Positions 11,640 through 23,767 of a DNA stretch of 64,000 nucleotides are shown piece after piece. Numbering within the stretch: the stretch's first letter is position 1; each line of letters opens with the position of its first letter. The stretch is taken from NCBI RefSeq assembly GCF_963169125.1, contig NC_084795.1, positions 141,893,766 to 141,957,765 on the forward strand. The letters run 5' to 3'. This stretch comes from Humulus lupulus (Eukaryota > Streptophyta > Magnoliopsida > Rosales > Cannabaceae). Below the pieces are notes generated by a model. That model was not told the DNA's origin. It saw only the letters and a program-made list of their open reading frames with translations, and searched no databases. The position numbers and the translations under genes were made by a program.

Positions 11640-12735
11640 CGCCAAGATGATAACTTCGACTAGCCGGTGCCGAGATCGAGACTAGAGATGATAATCAAGG
11701 CCAGAACCCTCTGCCAGTCTCTGAGAGCTGGAAGCAGATGCTTGCTGACACGTAAGCTAGACTTCGAAGTAAAGAGGAAGAGATTCCTCTTTTGAGACAG
11801 CAGGTTCCGCTCGGGAATGTTGCACCACGTTTTCCACCTGTTGTGCCACCAGTCGTAAAACAGCCTAATATGGGGAACGAGTGGGAGGCGTTGTACGAGA
11901 GTTTCATGAAGCAACATCCTCCAATCTTTGAGGGAGGACCAGATCCACTTAAGACTGAACAGTGGATTAGGCTGACCACCTGCATCCTGGACTATATGAG
12001 GGTGGTGGGTAATGATAGGGTAGCTTGCACCACTTATATGTTTCAAGATGATGCCTAGATTTTGTTGGCATCACAGACCTAAGATGATTTTGTTATGGGC
12101 TAAGATGAGTTCAGGGGCTTGTTCAACCAGAAGTATTACAGTAGTTCTGTCAGGGCGACAAAGGTGAACGAGTTCACTGGTTTGGTACAGGGCAGCATGA
12201 AAATTACTGAGTACGCTCTAAAATTTGGTACGTTGGCAAAGTTTGCACCTGATCTAGTGCCTACAGATGTATAGGCAGGCAAGACAGGTTCATCCGGGGG
12301 CTGAATGCCATGGTAAGCCGGGATGTGCATATTACCTCAATACCTTGGGAGACTACCTATGCATAGGTGGTTGAGAAGGCTCTTATTACTGAGGAGGCAG
12401 AAAACAAGAGTTGGAGGGAGACTGCTGCAAGATGAGATGTTCGGTGGACAGTGCCACCATTTGTGGGATCTGGTAGGGGCAGAGGCCCCAGTGATCACAA
12501 GAAGAAGACCCCTAACACCTCGACCACTACTAGTCCTGATAGGAGGGGTTGGGGTGTCTAGGGCAGCTGCCAGGGAGGTAGTGAGACACGTAGAAGTTAC
12601 CCGGAGTGCGCTCGATGCAGGAAGCGTCGTCTGGGTGAATGTCGGGCAAAAGCGTGTTACTTGTGTAGGGTGATTGGGCATCTCAAGAAAGATTTCTCGA
12701 CTTTGAAGAAGGAAGAACCAAGGATGGCGGATAGC
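11640..12735 (+). pseudogene. element E gag (capsid/nucleocapsid) remnant
   Basis: Fragments typical of chromovirus gag are visible: HPPIFEGGPDPLKTEQWI, TTYMFQDDA, then VNEFTGLVQGSMKITEYALK and a zinc-knuckle-like CYLCRVIGHLKKDFS, where the last Cys of the CCHC has become Ser. Gag would form the virus-like particle and bind element RNA. Multiple stops (for example near 11755, 12058 and 12080) and frame shifts break it. Homology supports the start only roughly. Confidence 0.75.
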
Positions 12736-12779
12736 TTGACTCTAGCTGGAGTGTTCGCCTTCACTTAGGCAGAGGCTGA

Positions 12780-13130
12780 GGCTAGTCCCTCGGTGGTGAC
12801 AGGTTAGCTTTATAGTGTTGACACTTCATATAATGTATTGATTGGCTCTGGTGCAACACATTTGTTTGTTTCTAGCAAAGTGATTGATAGATTGTGTAGG
12901 CCTTGTGATAACTATACAGCGGGTTTTCGGACTATATTTCCTACAAGGGAACTGATAGTTTCTAGGAGATGGGTTAGGTCACTGCTAGTGGTAGTGGACA
13001 ATAGGGAACTTTCGATGGATTTGATTGAGCTGGGAATTGATGACTTTGACATGATTTTTGGGATGGATTTGCTACAAGAAGAAGATGGTGACTTTTGAGC
13101 CTGAGGATGAGGACCCCTTCGTCTTTGTTG
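12780..13130 (+). pseudogene. element E protease remnant
   Basis: The stretch VLIGSGATHLFVS corresponds to the retropepsin active site, normally D-[ST]-G; here the catalytic Asp reads Gly (GSG). Downstream IELGIDDFDMIFGMDLL matches the conserved end of chromovirus protease. The protease would cut the gag-pol polyprotein. Active-site loss and a frame change near 13090 make it non-functional. Confidence 0.75.
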
Positions 13131-13329
13131 ATACTTTTCATGGACCTCGCATTCCCATGATATTAGCATTAAGGGCTAGAGACCTATTAGAAGGAGAATG
13201 TATAGGATTCCTAGCTAGTGTGGTGGAAACCAGTATGGTCACGCTAGTGGGACCAGAGGAGACTAGATTGGTATGTGAATTCTTGGATGTGTTCCCTGAG
13301 GACTTATTGGTACTGCCGTCACACTGAAA

Positions 13330-14100
13330 GATTGAGTTCATCATTGAGTTAACACCAGGTATAGAACCAGTGTCAAGGGCACCATACAGAATGGTTCTAG
13401 CAGAGGAGAAGGAGTTGAAGGTACAGTTACATGAGTTATTGGACCTGGGACTTATTAGACCTAGCTTCTCACTGTGGGGCACTCCAATTCTATTTGTGAA
13501 GAAGATGGACGATACCCTGAGGATGTGTATAGACTATAAAGAATTGAACAAGTTCACTATCAAGAATAAGTACTCACTATCGAGGCTAGATGACTTGTTC
13601 CACCCACTGCAGGGTAAGACAGTATTCTCAAAGATTGATTGAGGATCAAGGATGAGGTACAAGCATTACAAGTTCCTAGTCAGGTCATTTGGGTCGACTA
13701 ATGCCCCAGCAACATTTATGGACCTAATGAAGAGGGTGTTCAATGATTATTTAGATAAGTTTGTTATTGTCTTCATCAATGACATCCTAGTTTACTCTCG
13801 TTTAGAGAAAGAGCACGAGTAGCATCTACGATTGGTTTTCCAGAGATTGAGGCATCATCGACTGTATGCCAAATTTTGGTTGTCTTATGTGGTATTCTTA
13901 GGCCACATTGTTAGTGGATACAGGATTAAGGTAGATCAGGCCATGGTAGAAGTAGTTAGAGATTGGCTGAGTCCAAGGAACGCCTCAGAAGTTAGGGTTG
14001 GCGGGGTATTACAGGCGATTCGTGGAAGGATTCTCAAAGATTACCACACCATTAACAAAGTTGACGTGAAAGAATCTGAAGTTTTTGTGGTCAGATAGAT
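13330..14100 (+). pseudogene. element E reverse transcriptase remnant
   Basis: [58 protein letters not shown] and [10 protein letters not shown] follow in the order of a Ty3/gypsy reverse transcriptase. The catalytic box, usually F-[IV]-D-D, reads FIND, so one metal-binding Asp is lost. A stop after KTVFSKID at about 13640 and another at 13820 split the frame. The domain would copy element RNA into cDNA. Confidence 0.85.
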
Positions 14101-14129
14101 GTGAGAATAGTTTTTAGGAGCTGAAGCGA

Positions 14130-14520
14130 TGGTTGATTATTGCTCCAGTGTTCACTCTCCCTTCAGATGGGGATAAGTTCATCGTGTATTGCGATGCATG
14201 GAGACTAGGGTTAGGATGTGTATTGATGCAGACTGGGAAGGTTATTGCCTACACATCGTGACAACTGAAGGAATATGAGCAGGGGTACCCTACTCACTAT
14301 TTGGAACTAGCAACGGTTGGATTTGCACTAAAAGTGTGGTGACACAATTTATATGGAGAGAAGCACGAAATATATACCGATCACAACAGCCTAAAGTATT
14401 TCTTCACCTAGAAGGACCTAAACATGAGACAGAGATGTTGGTTAGAGCTGGTAAAGGAGTATGACTGTGAGATCCTTTACCATCCAGGAAAAGCCAATGT
14501 GGTGGCGGATGCACTGAGTC
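14130..14520 (+). pseudogene. element E RNase H remnant
   Basis: FIVYCDAW corresponds to the first catalytic block, with W in the place usually held by Ser. HYLELATVGFALKVW carries the Glu, YTDHNSLKYFF the second Asp, and [16 protein letters not shown] the conserved end before integrase. There is only one RNase H, as in chromoviruses and unlike the Tat elements here. In-frame stops occur near 14261, 14340 and 14409. Confidence 0.8.
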
Positions 14521-15760
14521 GGAGAAGCCCAGGACAGTTGTTCTGTTTGAAGAAAATTTCTAAAGAATTGGCCGAAGGCATGACTAGAGAGAAGATAGAG
14601 TTGGTAAAGGGCCAGTTCTCCAATATTACTTTGCATTCCACCATCTTTGAGAAAAAAAGAGAGGGCCAAATGAGTGATACATATATGGTGAAGCTTAGAG
14701 AGGATGTTTTAGCAGTAGTAGCTAAGGACTATTCTATTTCAGAGAAGGGTATGTTGAGATATAAGGATCAGATTTGTGTTCCGATGGATATTGGTATCAG
14801 ACGAGAGATCCTTGTTGAATCTCATGCCACACCATATTAATTTCATCCAGACACCACGAAGATGTATAAGGATCTAAGGTTGTTGAACTGGTGGCCTGGG
14901 AGGAGGAAGGACATGGTCGACTATGTATCGAAGTATTTAACCTATCTGCAGGTAAAGGCTGAGCACCAGTGACCAGTGGGGATGTTACATCCTTTAGGTA
15001 TTCCCGAGTTGAAATGGGAAGATATTATTATGGATTTTTTGGGAGGCTTTCCCAGGACAGTAGGGCAACATGACTCGGTATGGGTAATAGTGGACAAATA
15101 TACCAAGTCAGCTCATTTTTTGCTGGTGTGGACAAACAATAGTGTAGACCAGTATACATAGCTATATGTGAGGGAGATTGTAAATCTCCATAGTGTTGGA
15201 CTGGGATCCCATTTTTACCTCCAAGTTTTGGGGTAGCTTACAGAAGGTTATGTGGACTTAGTTGAATTTTAGTATAGCCTTTCCTCCTCAGAAAGATAGG
15301 CAGTCTAAGAGAATGATTCAGATACTGGAGGACATGCTTAGAGCATGTGTACTGGATTTCAAGGGGTCTTGGAGTAAGTATCTTCTGTTGATTTAATTTT
15401 CATACAATAATAGTTATAAATCAACGATATGAGTAGCTCCATACAAGATGTTGTATGTAAGGAAGTGTAGGTTGCCCATTCATTGGGATGAGATGGGGGA
15501 AAAGAAGTATTTGGGTCTAGAAGTAATTCAGAAGACTAATGAAGTTATTAAGTTGATCCGAGCTTGAATGCTTGCCTCACAAAGCAGACAGAAAATCTAC
15601 GCTGACACTAAGCATAGGGACGAGGAGTTCCAGGTAGGGACCATGTGTTTCTGCGAGTTTCGCCACTGTAGGAAGTAAAGAGGTTTAGAAAGAAGGGCAA
15701 GCTGAGCCCTAGATTAATAGGACCTTTTGAGATCCTAGAGAGGATCGAGTAGGTAGCCTA
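14521..15760 (+). pseudogene. element E integrase remnant
   Basis: The zinc-finger region is degraded. The core begins LGIPELKWEDIIMDFLGG (first Asp) and continues through VWVIVDKYTKSAHFL. The stretch after 15160 is riddled with stops. The C-terminal GPY/F-type module is recognisable as KLSPRLIGPFEILERIE near 15700. The same gene segment recurs at 17933-18127 after the next LTR. Confidence 0.8.
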
Positions 15761-16025
15761 TAGATTGGCGCTGCCCCCGTTATTCTCAGGATTTCATGAT
15801 GTGTTTCACATCTTGATGCTTCAGAAGTATGTGTCAGACACGTCCCATGTATTGGGGTATGCGGATCTAGAGCTACAGATAGACTTGTCTTATGAGAAGC
15901 GTCCAGTGAAGATCCTAGACAGAAAGGACAAGGTTTTGAGGAACAAGATGATTCCACTTGTTAAGGTTTTATAGAGGAAAAGCATGGTCGAGGTCTTCAG
16001 GTAAATTTCGAGGATGAAATTTTTA
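15761..16025 (+). pseudogene. truncated chromodomain end of element E pol
   Basis: The frame keeps FHVFHILMLQKY-like text (FHDVFHILMLQKYVSD), then RPVKILDRKDKVLRNKMIP and LVKVL. The block that normally begins the chromodomain core is followed after only a few residues by the C-terminal NFEDEIF-like text (TTTCGAGGATGAAATTTTT). The centre of the chromodomain, which in this lineage binds chromatin marks and guides insertion, therefore seems deleted. Confidence 0.65.
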
Positions 16026-16040
16026 GTAGGAGGGGATAGT
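16026..16040 (+). promoter_or_regulatory. polypurine tract of element E
   Basis: GTAGGAGGGGATAGT lies directly before the TG of the next LTR. Confidence 0.75.
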
Positions 16041-17900
16041 TGTAACGTCTCGAATTTTTTAATAGGGCTTAGTGCCTGGATTAGCATGCGAGAAGGGCAT
16101 AAATGGATATATATATATATATGTGAATTTAATTGTATATATGTGTGATTATGTTAAATATATGAGTTATATTAAGATATAATTGTTTATGCAAGCTTAT
16201 GTGTATCAAATGTATGTGTGGGTCCGTTTTTATGAAAATGGCATTTTCGTAATGTTGACCCGTTAAGGGTATACATTGTAATTATGTGTTATATGATTGG
16301 AAACACATTATTATGTTGATATATTTGCGATGAAAGTCTTAGGTCGGTCCTTTAGAGCAATTTGGCAAGAAAGTCACAACGGGGATTTATACCGGGCTCG
16401 GGGTGAGCCAAGGGGTATTTTGGTTATTTAGCATAAGTCAGGAATTAGTGGAACACTATGGGAGGAAGAATTTGTAATTGGATGGTTAGTAACTTAGTTG
16501 GGAAATTAGAAGTGTAAATTGAGGTTTAGTGTGATCAGTGGTATAAAGACCAAACTACCCTTGGGAATTTAACCTCGAGCTAAGCAAGGTTAGGGGTAAG
16601 GTAGTTATTTGACCAATTGGTGAGGCTTAGGGCTAAGTCTAAACTCAACTGAAATTCATGTTTTGGACACTAAGCCCCTTCTTGGTCACTCTGAAGAGCA
16701 CAGGCAAGGACACCAAAAATTCAAGGCATACACAAGTTGTGTCAAGGGATTTGAAGGACCCTTAGAAGAGATTGGAGGTTCTAAAGGTCAAAGGCTACCA
16801 AGGATAGATAATTCTACCAGAGGATTCAGATCTAGAGATGTAACCTTTCCTTTTTCTGCAAGTATTAAGATAAAGTTTTAATGTTCTTAGTTTTGGAAAA
16901 TTTTGGGCTTTAGTCTTTCTAGTGATGATGTAGATTTGTTTTAGAGGTTGGATTAGAATTAGAATCAAGTTAGTAAGCTCCTTAAGCTTTGAATCCATGC
17001 TGAGATCATAAATTTAGTGAAGATTCTTGGATTTAGGGCAAGCTCAAGTTTAATATTTGGATTGTTGCAAATCTGTAATTTGTGGGGTTTTGGGTATGTT
17101 TTATACTAGATTGGTGTTGCTAATAGATTATCTAGGTTGTATAAGGGGTTCTATGGTTGTAAATCTGTTGAAATATTGGTTTGGGGATGATTTTTTGGGT
17201 TTGATATGCAGGGAAACGAGGGTTTGAGACATTGGGGAAGAACACTAAGCTTTTGGCTAATTTTTGGGTTTCTGGTGACCTAGCGCGACCACGCTGGTAG
17301 TGGCGTGACCGCACTAGGTTGTGATACGACCATGCTAGTGTCCCAGAAACCAGGGGAGTTGTTTTTGAGTTTTGATTTCTAGGTTTCAGAGTTAGGGGCG
17401 CGACCGCATCAGCACCCCAGTTTGTCTAAACTCTCTACAAGCGCGACTGCGCCAGGTGCCTCAAAATGTGGTTTTTTCTGGTTTTAGGTTTATAACTCGA
17501 GGAGTCCAGGAATAAATTTGATGGCCCACTTGGGGGCTCGAGGATAGGGTTTAGAGTGAGGATCGAGATTTTTAGTCAATCCCTAATAAGAGTATGTTTA
17601 TGTTATGACTAGATTATTGCAAGGATCAGGATCAGGATCACAATTGAGGCCGTATAGTCTATCACATGGAACTCGAGGTAAGAAACTGCACTCTGGTTGT
17701 GATAAGGGCTTGGGCCCCTGTAAATGGATTCAGCTGTCATTGTAACTATAATGAAAAGCAATTATTCATATGATCAAAATCTTTTAACCCTAATCCATTA
17801 ATTATCCTTAGTAACATGTTTATATCCAAATGACTTGATTAGCAAGTCCAGCACTATTTAAAATCGATAGTGTAATGGTCTTGGCTATCCAGGGTGTTCA
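16041..17900 (+). repeat. second LTR of Tekay-like element E
   Basis: The LTR runs TGTAACGTCTCG...GGGTGTTCA, 1860 bp, following the polypurine tract. It is followed by another tRNA-Met-type site and then more E internal sequence, so it serves as both the 3' LTR of one unit and the 5' LTR of a second. GC-rich phrases of GCGTGACCGCACTAGG type lie at 17278-17460. Confidence 0.85.
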
Positions 17901-18127
17901 ACTTGTTATCAGAGCAGTCTAGGTTTAAGAAGGATGTGGTCGACTATATAGCAAAGTGTTTAACCTGTCAACAAGTAAAGGCTGAGCACCAGCTGCCAGC
18001 AAGGTTGTTACAGCCTTTGGGTATTCCTAAGTGGAAATGGGAAGATATTACTATGGATTTATTTTGAGGCTTGCCCAGAACAGTGGGGAAACATGACTCG
18101 GCATGAGTGATAGTGGATAAATATACC
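17901..18127 (+). pseudogene. second, deleted internal copy of element E (integrase fragment)
   Basis: After TTGTTATCAGAGCA (primer-binding site, about 17904-17917) the sequence jumps within some 20 bp to an integrase fragment: DVVDYIAKCLTCQQVKAEHQ, then LGIPKWKWEDITMDLF, closely matching 14909-15108. Everything from leader to RNase H is missing. It has stops at 18066 and 18106. Copia-2 interrupts it at ATACC|TGTTGAG; the first copy shows ATACC followed by AAGTCAGC at the same site, which supports the insertion. Confidence 0.8.
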
Positions 18128-19451
18128 TGTTGAGTTTTATGCCCTTATAAAACTATATCGGATACGTAACCCAATTTTATATTGTTGATAAAAGTAGTAG
18201 AAATCATTTAGTTTGACAACCGTGTCGCTTGCTTGTTTTATTACATGATTATGGAAATAATACATACATTTAAAAAATCCGGAACATATGGATAGTTAAA
18301 ATTATAGTGACTAGGTCAGAGTGGATTATAGTTGTAATTATATGTTCAAAAGAATGAGTCCTAAGATTAAGTCAGTGCATTGGATTTTCACTGATTCGGT
18401 AATCTACGATATGATCTACTTACACAATTGGGGTGTGATGTCTTATCCAAGGTATTGACCAAGTAGATAAGATCGGATGTATATGGTACATCAGACTAGG
18501 ACTGATATTGATTATTGATTCATAAATAAGTATCATTGTTATCAAATCTAATCAATGTCACAAAGTTGACCATAGATTAAGTCGATCTTAATTCTTAGTG
18601 ATAATATTCTGCTAATTATATTACTTAAATCTTTTGACTTGTTCGTTACCAGCTTACCCTACGGTCTAGCCCATACTTACATCTTGGAGATTAAGTAGTG
18701 TAATTGAGTGGGAGTATTATTTATAGACATGAAATCTATAACTTTTGTATGAGAAGTGAAAAGATGATTTCCTTGATTGCTGCATTGGTGCTCTTAGGCG
18801 CCATATCACTTCAGGGACCGTTTGTCTTACTCTTCAGGCTCTCAATGAAAGCACCAAAATGTTGACCACGTTTTTGGCCAACGACGTGAGAACGTCAAAA
18901 ACGATAAAGCCTTCAAGAGAAATTAAACGACACAGACAATTTTGAACATAAAGTAAATAACACACGCAATTTTTATAGTGGTTCAGCCCAAATGTGTTGG
19001 TAATAGCCTAATCCACTTAGAGTTGTGATTATAGATCTGTACTCAAGATCAGATGAACTGAGCCAACTGAGTTTCTTCAGTATATATTACAAGAATACAA
19101 GAATTCTTTCAGATGCAAGCACTTTCTCTCTCTAGAAAACTCAAACCCCAAAATTTCCCAAAAAGTCCCAAAAGAAGAAGAAGATCCCCTTTTCTAATCC
19201 CATAAGCCATATATTTATAGGCTTAGGATCATACATTTGATATCCCCTAGAATCGGGATATTTCGTTATATTTATTATATATAAATTACAAAAATATTCA
19301 AAATTTAACAGAACACCAAATTTGTGGGAAGAACGAGAGATTCCCGCGTATGCTAAGACCGGTTCTTGTTGAAGCCGTTTATGGGAATCTTGACTTAGTC
19401 CTCCTCTATTTGGTCGACCCATATCTCCTTCAAGCTGGTCGAACACAACTC

Positions 19452-21303
19452 TGTTGGGGTTTTATGCCCTAATTAAAACCCAAATTCTTTGTAATCTCAT
19501 TTTATTATCAATAAAAGAATAGAAATCATTTTTTGACTTGGTCAATCACTTTGCTCACATGTTTTATTTTCATGATTATTTTTTTAATATAAACTTCTAT
19601 TAAATTCTCGAGCATATAGCTAATCTTATTTATAGTGACGTAATCACAGTGGAATATAAATATGATTATATGTTCAAAATAAGTTGGTCCTAAGATTAGT
19701 CAGTGCACCGGATTTACACTGACTTGCCAATCTACGATATGATCTACTTACACATTACAGTGTTATGTTCTTTCCAGAACATTAGCAAAGTAGATAAGAT
19801 AGGATGTATTTGTTACATCGGACAGGACCGATATTGACAGTTGATAAGATAAGTAAACATACCGTTATTATCTATTCTAGTCATATCATATAGTTGACCA
19901 TAGGTCAATTCAATCTCAATTCTGAGTGGTTAGTATTCTAACTGATTGTATTATTTGAGTTCTTTGACTTGTTCGTTACCAGCTTACCCTACGGACTAGC
20001 CCATACTTACATCTTGGGAACTCGGTAGTATAATTGAGTGGGAGTGTTAATCATAGATATGAACGTCTATAGCTTCTGATGAAGAAGTGAAACGATGGTT
20101 TCCTTTTAGTTTGGTTCAAGGTGTTAAATGATAGAGATCTCATTTCAGTAATTAAATTAGTTTACTGAAATATCATTTACAAGGAACTAAGTGTTTTAAG
20201 GATAAAATACAATGAGGGATAAAACGGTATTTTAGTCCTATCTCATTGTAGACCGTCTATAGAGGATTGAGTGACAATTATGGTTGTAACAATGGATAAT
20301 TAATAGCGTATCTATATTTGTTATAGAGCGTTCTATGAATTCAAGAGTGCAATTCCAAGTCTATAGTGGAGTCACGAGGAATTAATAAGTTAGTAAATTT
20401 ATTTGTTAGATTTATGATAACTTATTGGAGCTTGATTTCATAGGCCCATGGTCCCCATTGTACCTTGGATAAAATCATCTAGATAGCCTCAATTAATTGA
20501 TTTAATCATCAATTAGAATTATCAAAGTTGACCAGGTCAATTTTGGATAGTTTCACAGAGTTGTGTAATTTTGAGAAGAAAAGAGAAATTATGGCAAATT
20601 TATTAATTAAGATAAATTGGTATCTAAATTAATAAATAAATTTAAATCAAGGTTCAAATTATAAATAATTAATTTGATAAAGGATTTAAATAATTATTTA
20701 ATTAATTAAATCAATAAAAAATAATACAAGCCTTGATTTTAAGTCCAATGGGCTTATAATCAAATGGGAAATTTCACGGGCCTATAGCCCATGATAATTT
20801 CGACCTAGGGCTTCAAAATGGCTGTTATTTCATTGATTTTTTAATTAAATTAAATGGCCTAATTGAGTCTATAAAAGGAGTGCTTATAGAGAAGTCAAAA
20901 CAAGGGTTTTTGATAAGTAAGATTTTCTGATAGTTTTATATTCTCTCTAAACACAAGTCCTTTTCTAAGCCACTTTCTTATTTTCTCTTCTTCTCTCTAT
21001 ATCTATCTCATGTGTTGAGAATTGCCCACACTAGTCTAGGTGGTTCTAAGGATACATTGGAAGATCGTGAAGAAAATAGAAGATCGGTTCAGTTTCTTGA
21101 TAATACTCTGCGACAGAAAGGATACAAGAGTTAGAGAAACTGAAGGGAGAACTCTTAATTCCGCTGCGTATACTGTAAGTATTATATTTTTATTTCTCTT
21201 TGAATTCAATTTTAGAAACATGTTTTAGGCTATCTCGTATTAATTTGTTTAATATTAGATATACATGAAAATAAATAAAGATCCTGTATAAGTTTTTCCA
21301 AAA
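19452..21303 (+). repeat. 5' LTR of copia-1
   Basis: TGTTGGGGTTTTATG...TTTTTCCAAAA; the last bases have mutated from CCAACA, which the 3' LTR keeps. It holds promoter, transcription start and polyadenylation signals of the element. Confidence 0.95.
20869..20878 (+). promoter_or_regulatory. TATA box of the copia-1 5' LTR
   Basis: CTATAAAAGG is a strong TATA match; transcription would start some 30 bp downstream, making the LTR region after about 20905 the R-U5 part. The same box lies at 28989-28998 in the 3' LTR. The start site is inferred. Confidence 0.6.
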
Positions 21304-21305
21304 AC

Positions 21306-21318
21306 TGGCCTCAGAGCC
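21306..21318 (+). promoter_or_regulatory. primer-binding site of copia-1
   Basis: TGGCCTCAGAGCC follows the 5' LTR. It fits the tRNA-Met-type site TGGTATCAGAGCC with two mismatches. Confidence 0.7.
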
Positions 21319-21584
21319 TTTGGTAATCTTTATTTTCATGCATGAACATGTTTAAAATTGGATTATATGATATGTTTGAATAATTGGATGGTTTTTCATG
21401 TTTTTATGAACATATTGATTTTATGTGAATTTTAGCAATTTTTAGGTTATTTTGTTATGTTTTCTATGCTATTAATTTTTATATATGCTTTATTTTGTGT
21501 AAAACATGTTAAAAATTAATTAGAAAATGGTTTTGGTTTGAAAAATTGCTCAAAAAAAATTTTTGGAAATTTTTTGGCCTGGCT

Positions 21585-21670
21585 GCCTATGCGCGCCTCC
21601 GCACGCCACCCGCGCGCACGCCCGCGCGCGCCCCGCGTCCCCCGCACCACCCGCGCGCGCGCCCACGCAC
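21585..21670. repeat. GC-rich low-complexity block in the copia-1 leader
   Basis: CGCGCG/CACGCC-type low complexity sits in an otherwise AT-rich leader. Short ORFs through it on both strands are compositional artefacts. Confidence 0.7.
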
Positions 21671-21682
21671 ACCAGCCACCAG

Positions 21683-21727
21683 TGATGAACAGTACCCCGT
21701 GAACAGTACCACGGGTACTATTCATCA
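21683..21727. promoter_or_regulatory. strong hairpin in the copia-1 leader
   Basis: The left arm TGATGAACAGTACCCCGTG pairs with the right arm CACGGGTACTATTCATCA around an eight-base loop, with one C/T difference (a G-U pair in RNA) and one bulged C. It could be an RNA packaging or dimerisation signal; that is a guess. Confidence 0.5.
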
Positions 21728-23767
21728 ATTTTTTTTTTTTTTGAAAAATAAATAAAATTAAAATTGTAGAAATTTATTTTGTATAATCAAAACCTAAAAT
21801 ATCTTTTTTTTTTTATTATTTAAATTTTTTTAAAATAAGATATTTTGGTTAGTTGAGATTTAAATAATTAGATATTTTCTACAAAGATTCAAATTCAAAT
21901 TTAAAAATAGACTAACAACTTAATTTTAAATCTTTTAATATATTAAAATATTAGAATTATGATATCAGATATTTAAGATATTTTCATTTAAATTCTTAAT
22001 ATTTTTATTAAATCTTTATTTGAAAATATAAATATCTTTTTATTCTATAGTTTTTAATATTTAAATTATTTGAAATTTAATATTGGTAGTTAGATATTTT
22101 TATGGATATTTAAATTTGTTTGGCTATTTTGAGATATTTTAGGGTTGTTATAACTATTTATATTTTATTTTATTTTTTTAAATGGTTAAAATATTAGATA
22201 ATAGTTATAACAACACAAGATATTTTGGAAAATAGTTAAGATGTTGATTTTAAAATTTAAAATTGGTTAAATTTTGAAAAATATCATTTTTTTCAGCCAA
22301 TTAATAAAATATTTTTTTAATAAATGGGATTTAAATTAACTTTGGTTAATTGTTGATAAATCCTATTTAAATTAAATTAATATTTTTTTTTTCAAATTAA
22401 CCTAAAACCATGTTAATTGTTGATAAATTTCATTTAAATTGACTTATTTTTTGGTAAAAATTTAATTAATTTGAATTTTTTTGATAAATTCTAGATAATT
22501 AATTGTGGTATTTTTGCAAATGAAATAAATTGTGGTATTTTTGCATAAATTCATAGAATTGCTCATATAGTAACATGATTAGGTCCATCCAATTATAACA
22601 TGTATGTTTGCACTATATGTGGTACTTTTGCAATTGGGCTTAGATGCATATAGTGGCCCATATGTTTGTTAGATATATGGTATTTTGCCAAATAAAATAT
22701 TCATAAAATGATAGGTTTTATTTGGGCCCATTAGAAAATGTAAAGTTTAAATTCCTCTCTTGTGGGTGATTCCACTTGTGAAGGCCTATTTGCTTTGCAT
22801 GACTATAGTGGGCCTAATCAATTAATAACAATTAATAAAACGAATGTTTAAATTCCTGTCTTTTGGACCTTGTATGGAAGATAGGGGGCCTTTGTAGTGG
22901 GAACAACATACTGGACCCAGCCCTCCTCCATACAAGCCCAATTGTTAAGGCCCATTTACCTGAGTTGGACTTAATTGTATAGGTTCATTATATTAGTTAA
23001 ACCTAAATATTGATTAGCAACAAATTAATTCTAAATTAATTGAATTTGTTTCAATGTGACACTTTAGAATTAATAAGAAATTATAGGACTTTGGTTTTAA
23101 AAATTTTAATCAGTTTAATTTTTTTGAAAACCATAGTCATTAATTTTCTAAAAATAAATAATAAAAATACTATTTTTAATTTTATAATGAGCTTATTTTA
23201 AGAATTTTATTCGATCTCCACCGTTGGTTTAACATAGTCAATAGCTTAATGGGGCCTCGAGGCGCTTTGATTCGTCCCCCTACGGAAGGTGTTCATTAGT
23301 TATTTTGACAAGGTTAGATTTCGAAAGATAGATAATTATAGGTCAAATTCTACTAGACTCACCCCTACGGTGACTACTAGGACTAAATCTATGATTATTG
23401 AAACCGTGGGTCTAGCTCATAAAATAAGAAATTTTGTTTTCTTATTTTGATCGAATAGTAGGTTGTTAATAATGGTGTCCATTATTAAATGAGTTTACAA
23501 CTCTATTTAACTAGTGGTATTTTTGACTCTCACCAACCGGGACAAGGATATCATAGATTAGTTAAAAACCTAAAGAAATAGAGATATGATTGTTTTTGGT
23601 ATTTTTTCTCATATCTTACATATTTTTGGTATATGTTGTGCTATTTCTTGAAATTTGTGTGAATAGAAGTTTTATTGAGCAAATGTGATTGATTTCTATT
23701 TTATTGATAATTTGTAGTTTTAAGCTAAGTAGTGTCTGTGTCTACTCCCATCCTTTCTCAATTTTCG

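Larger units (their letters stand above)
21319..23731 (+). other. 2.4-kb AT-rich untranslated leader of copia-1
   Basis: No credible coding region is seen. The leader is very AT-rich except for a GC block at 21585-21670 followed by a hairpin. Its distal part, from about 22480 to 23700, aligns with 46830-48300 in copia-2, including the CTCCACCGTTGGTTTAAC and CCCTACGGAAGGTGTT blocks, so it is a conserved part of the family rather than a later insertion. Confidence 0.75.

Noticed and set aside
21036..21228. Paired 61/62-codon ORFs repeated at 29156-29348
   Set aside because: They lie in the U5 part of both copia-1 LTRs, so they are duplicated by the LTR structure, not conserved as genes.
21516..21755. 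Arg/Pro-rich ORFs on both strands
   Set aside because: They are products of the CGCGCG low-complexity block in the copia-1 leader.
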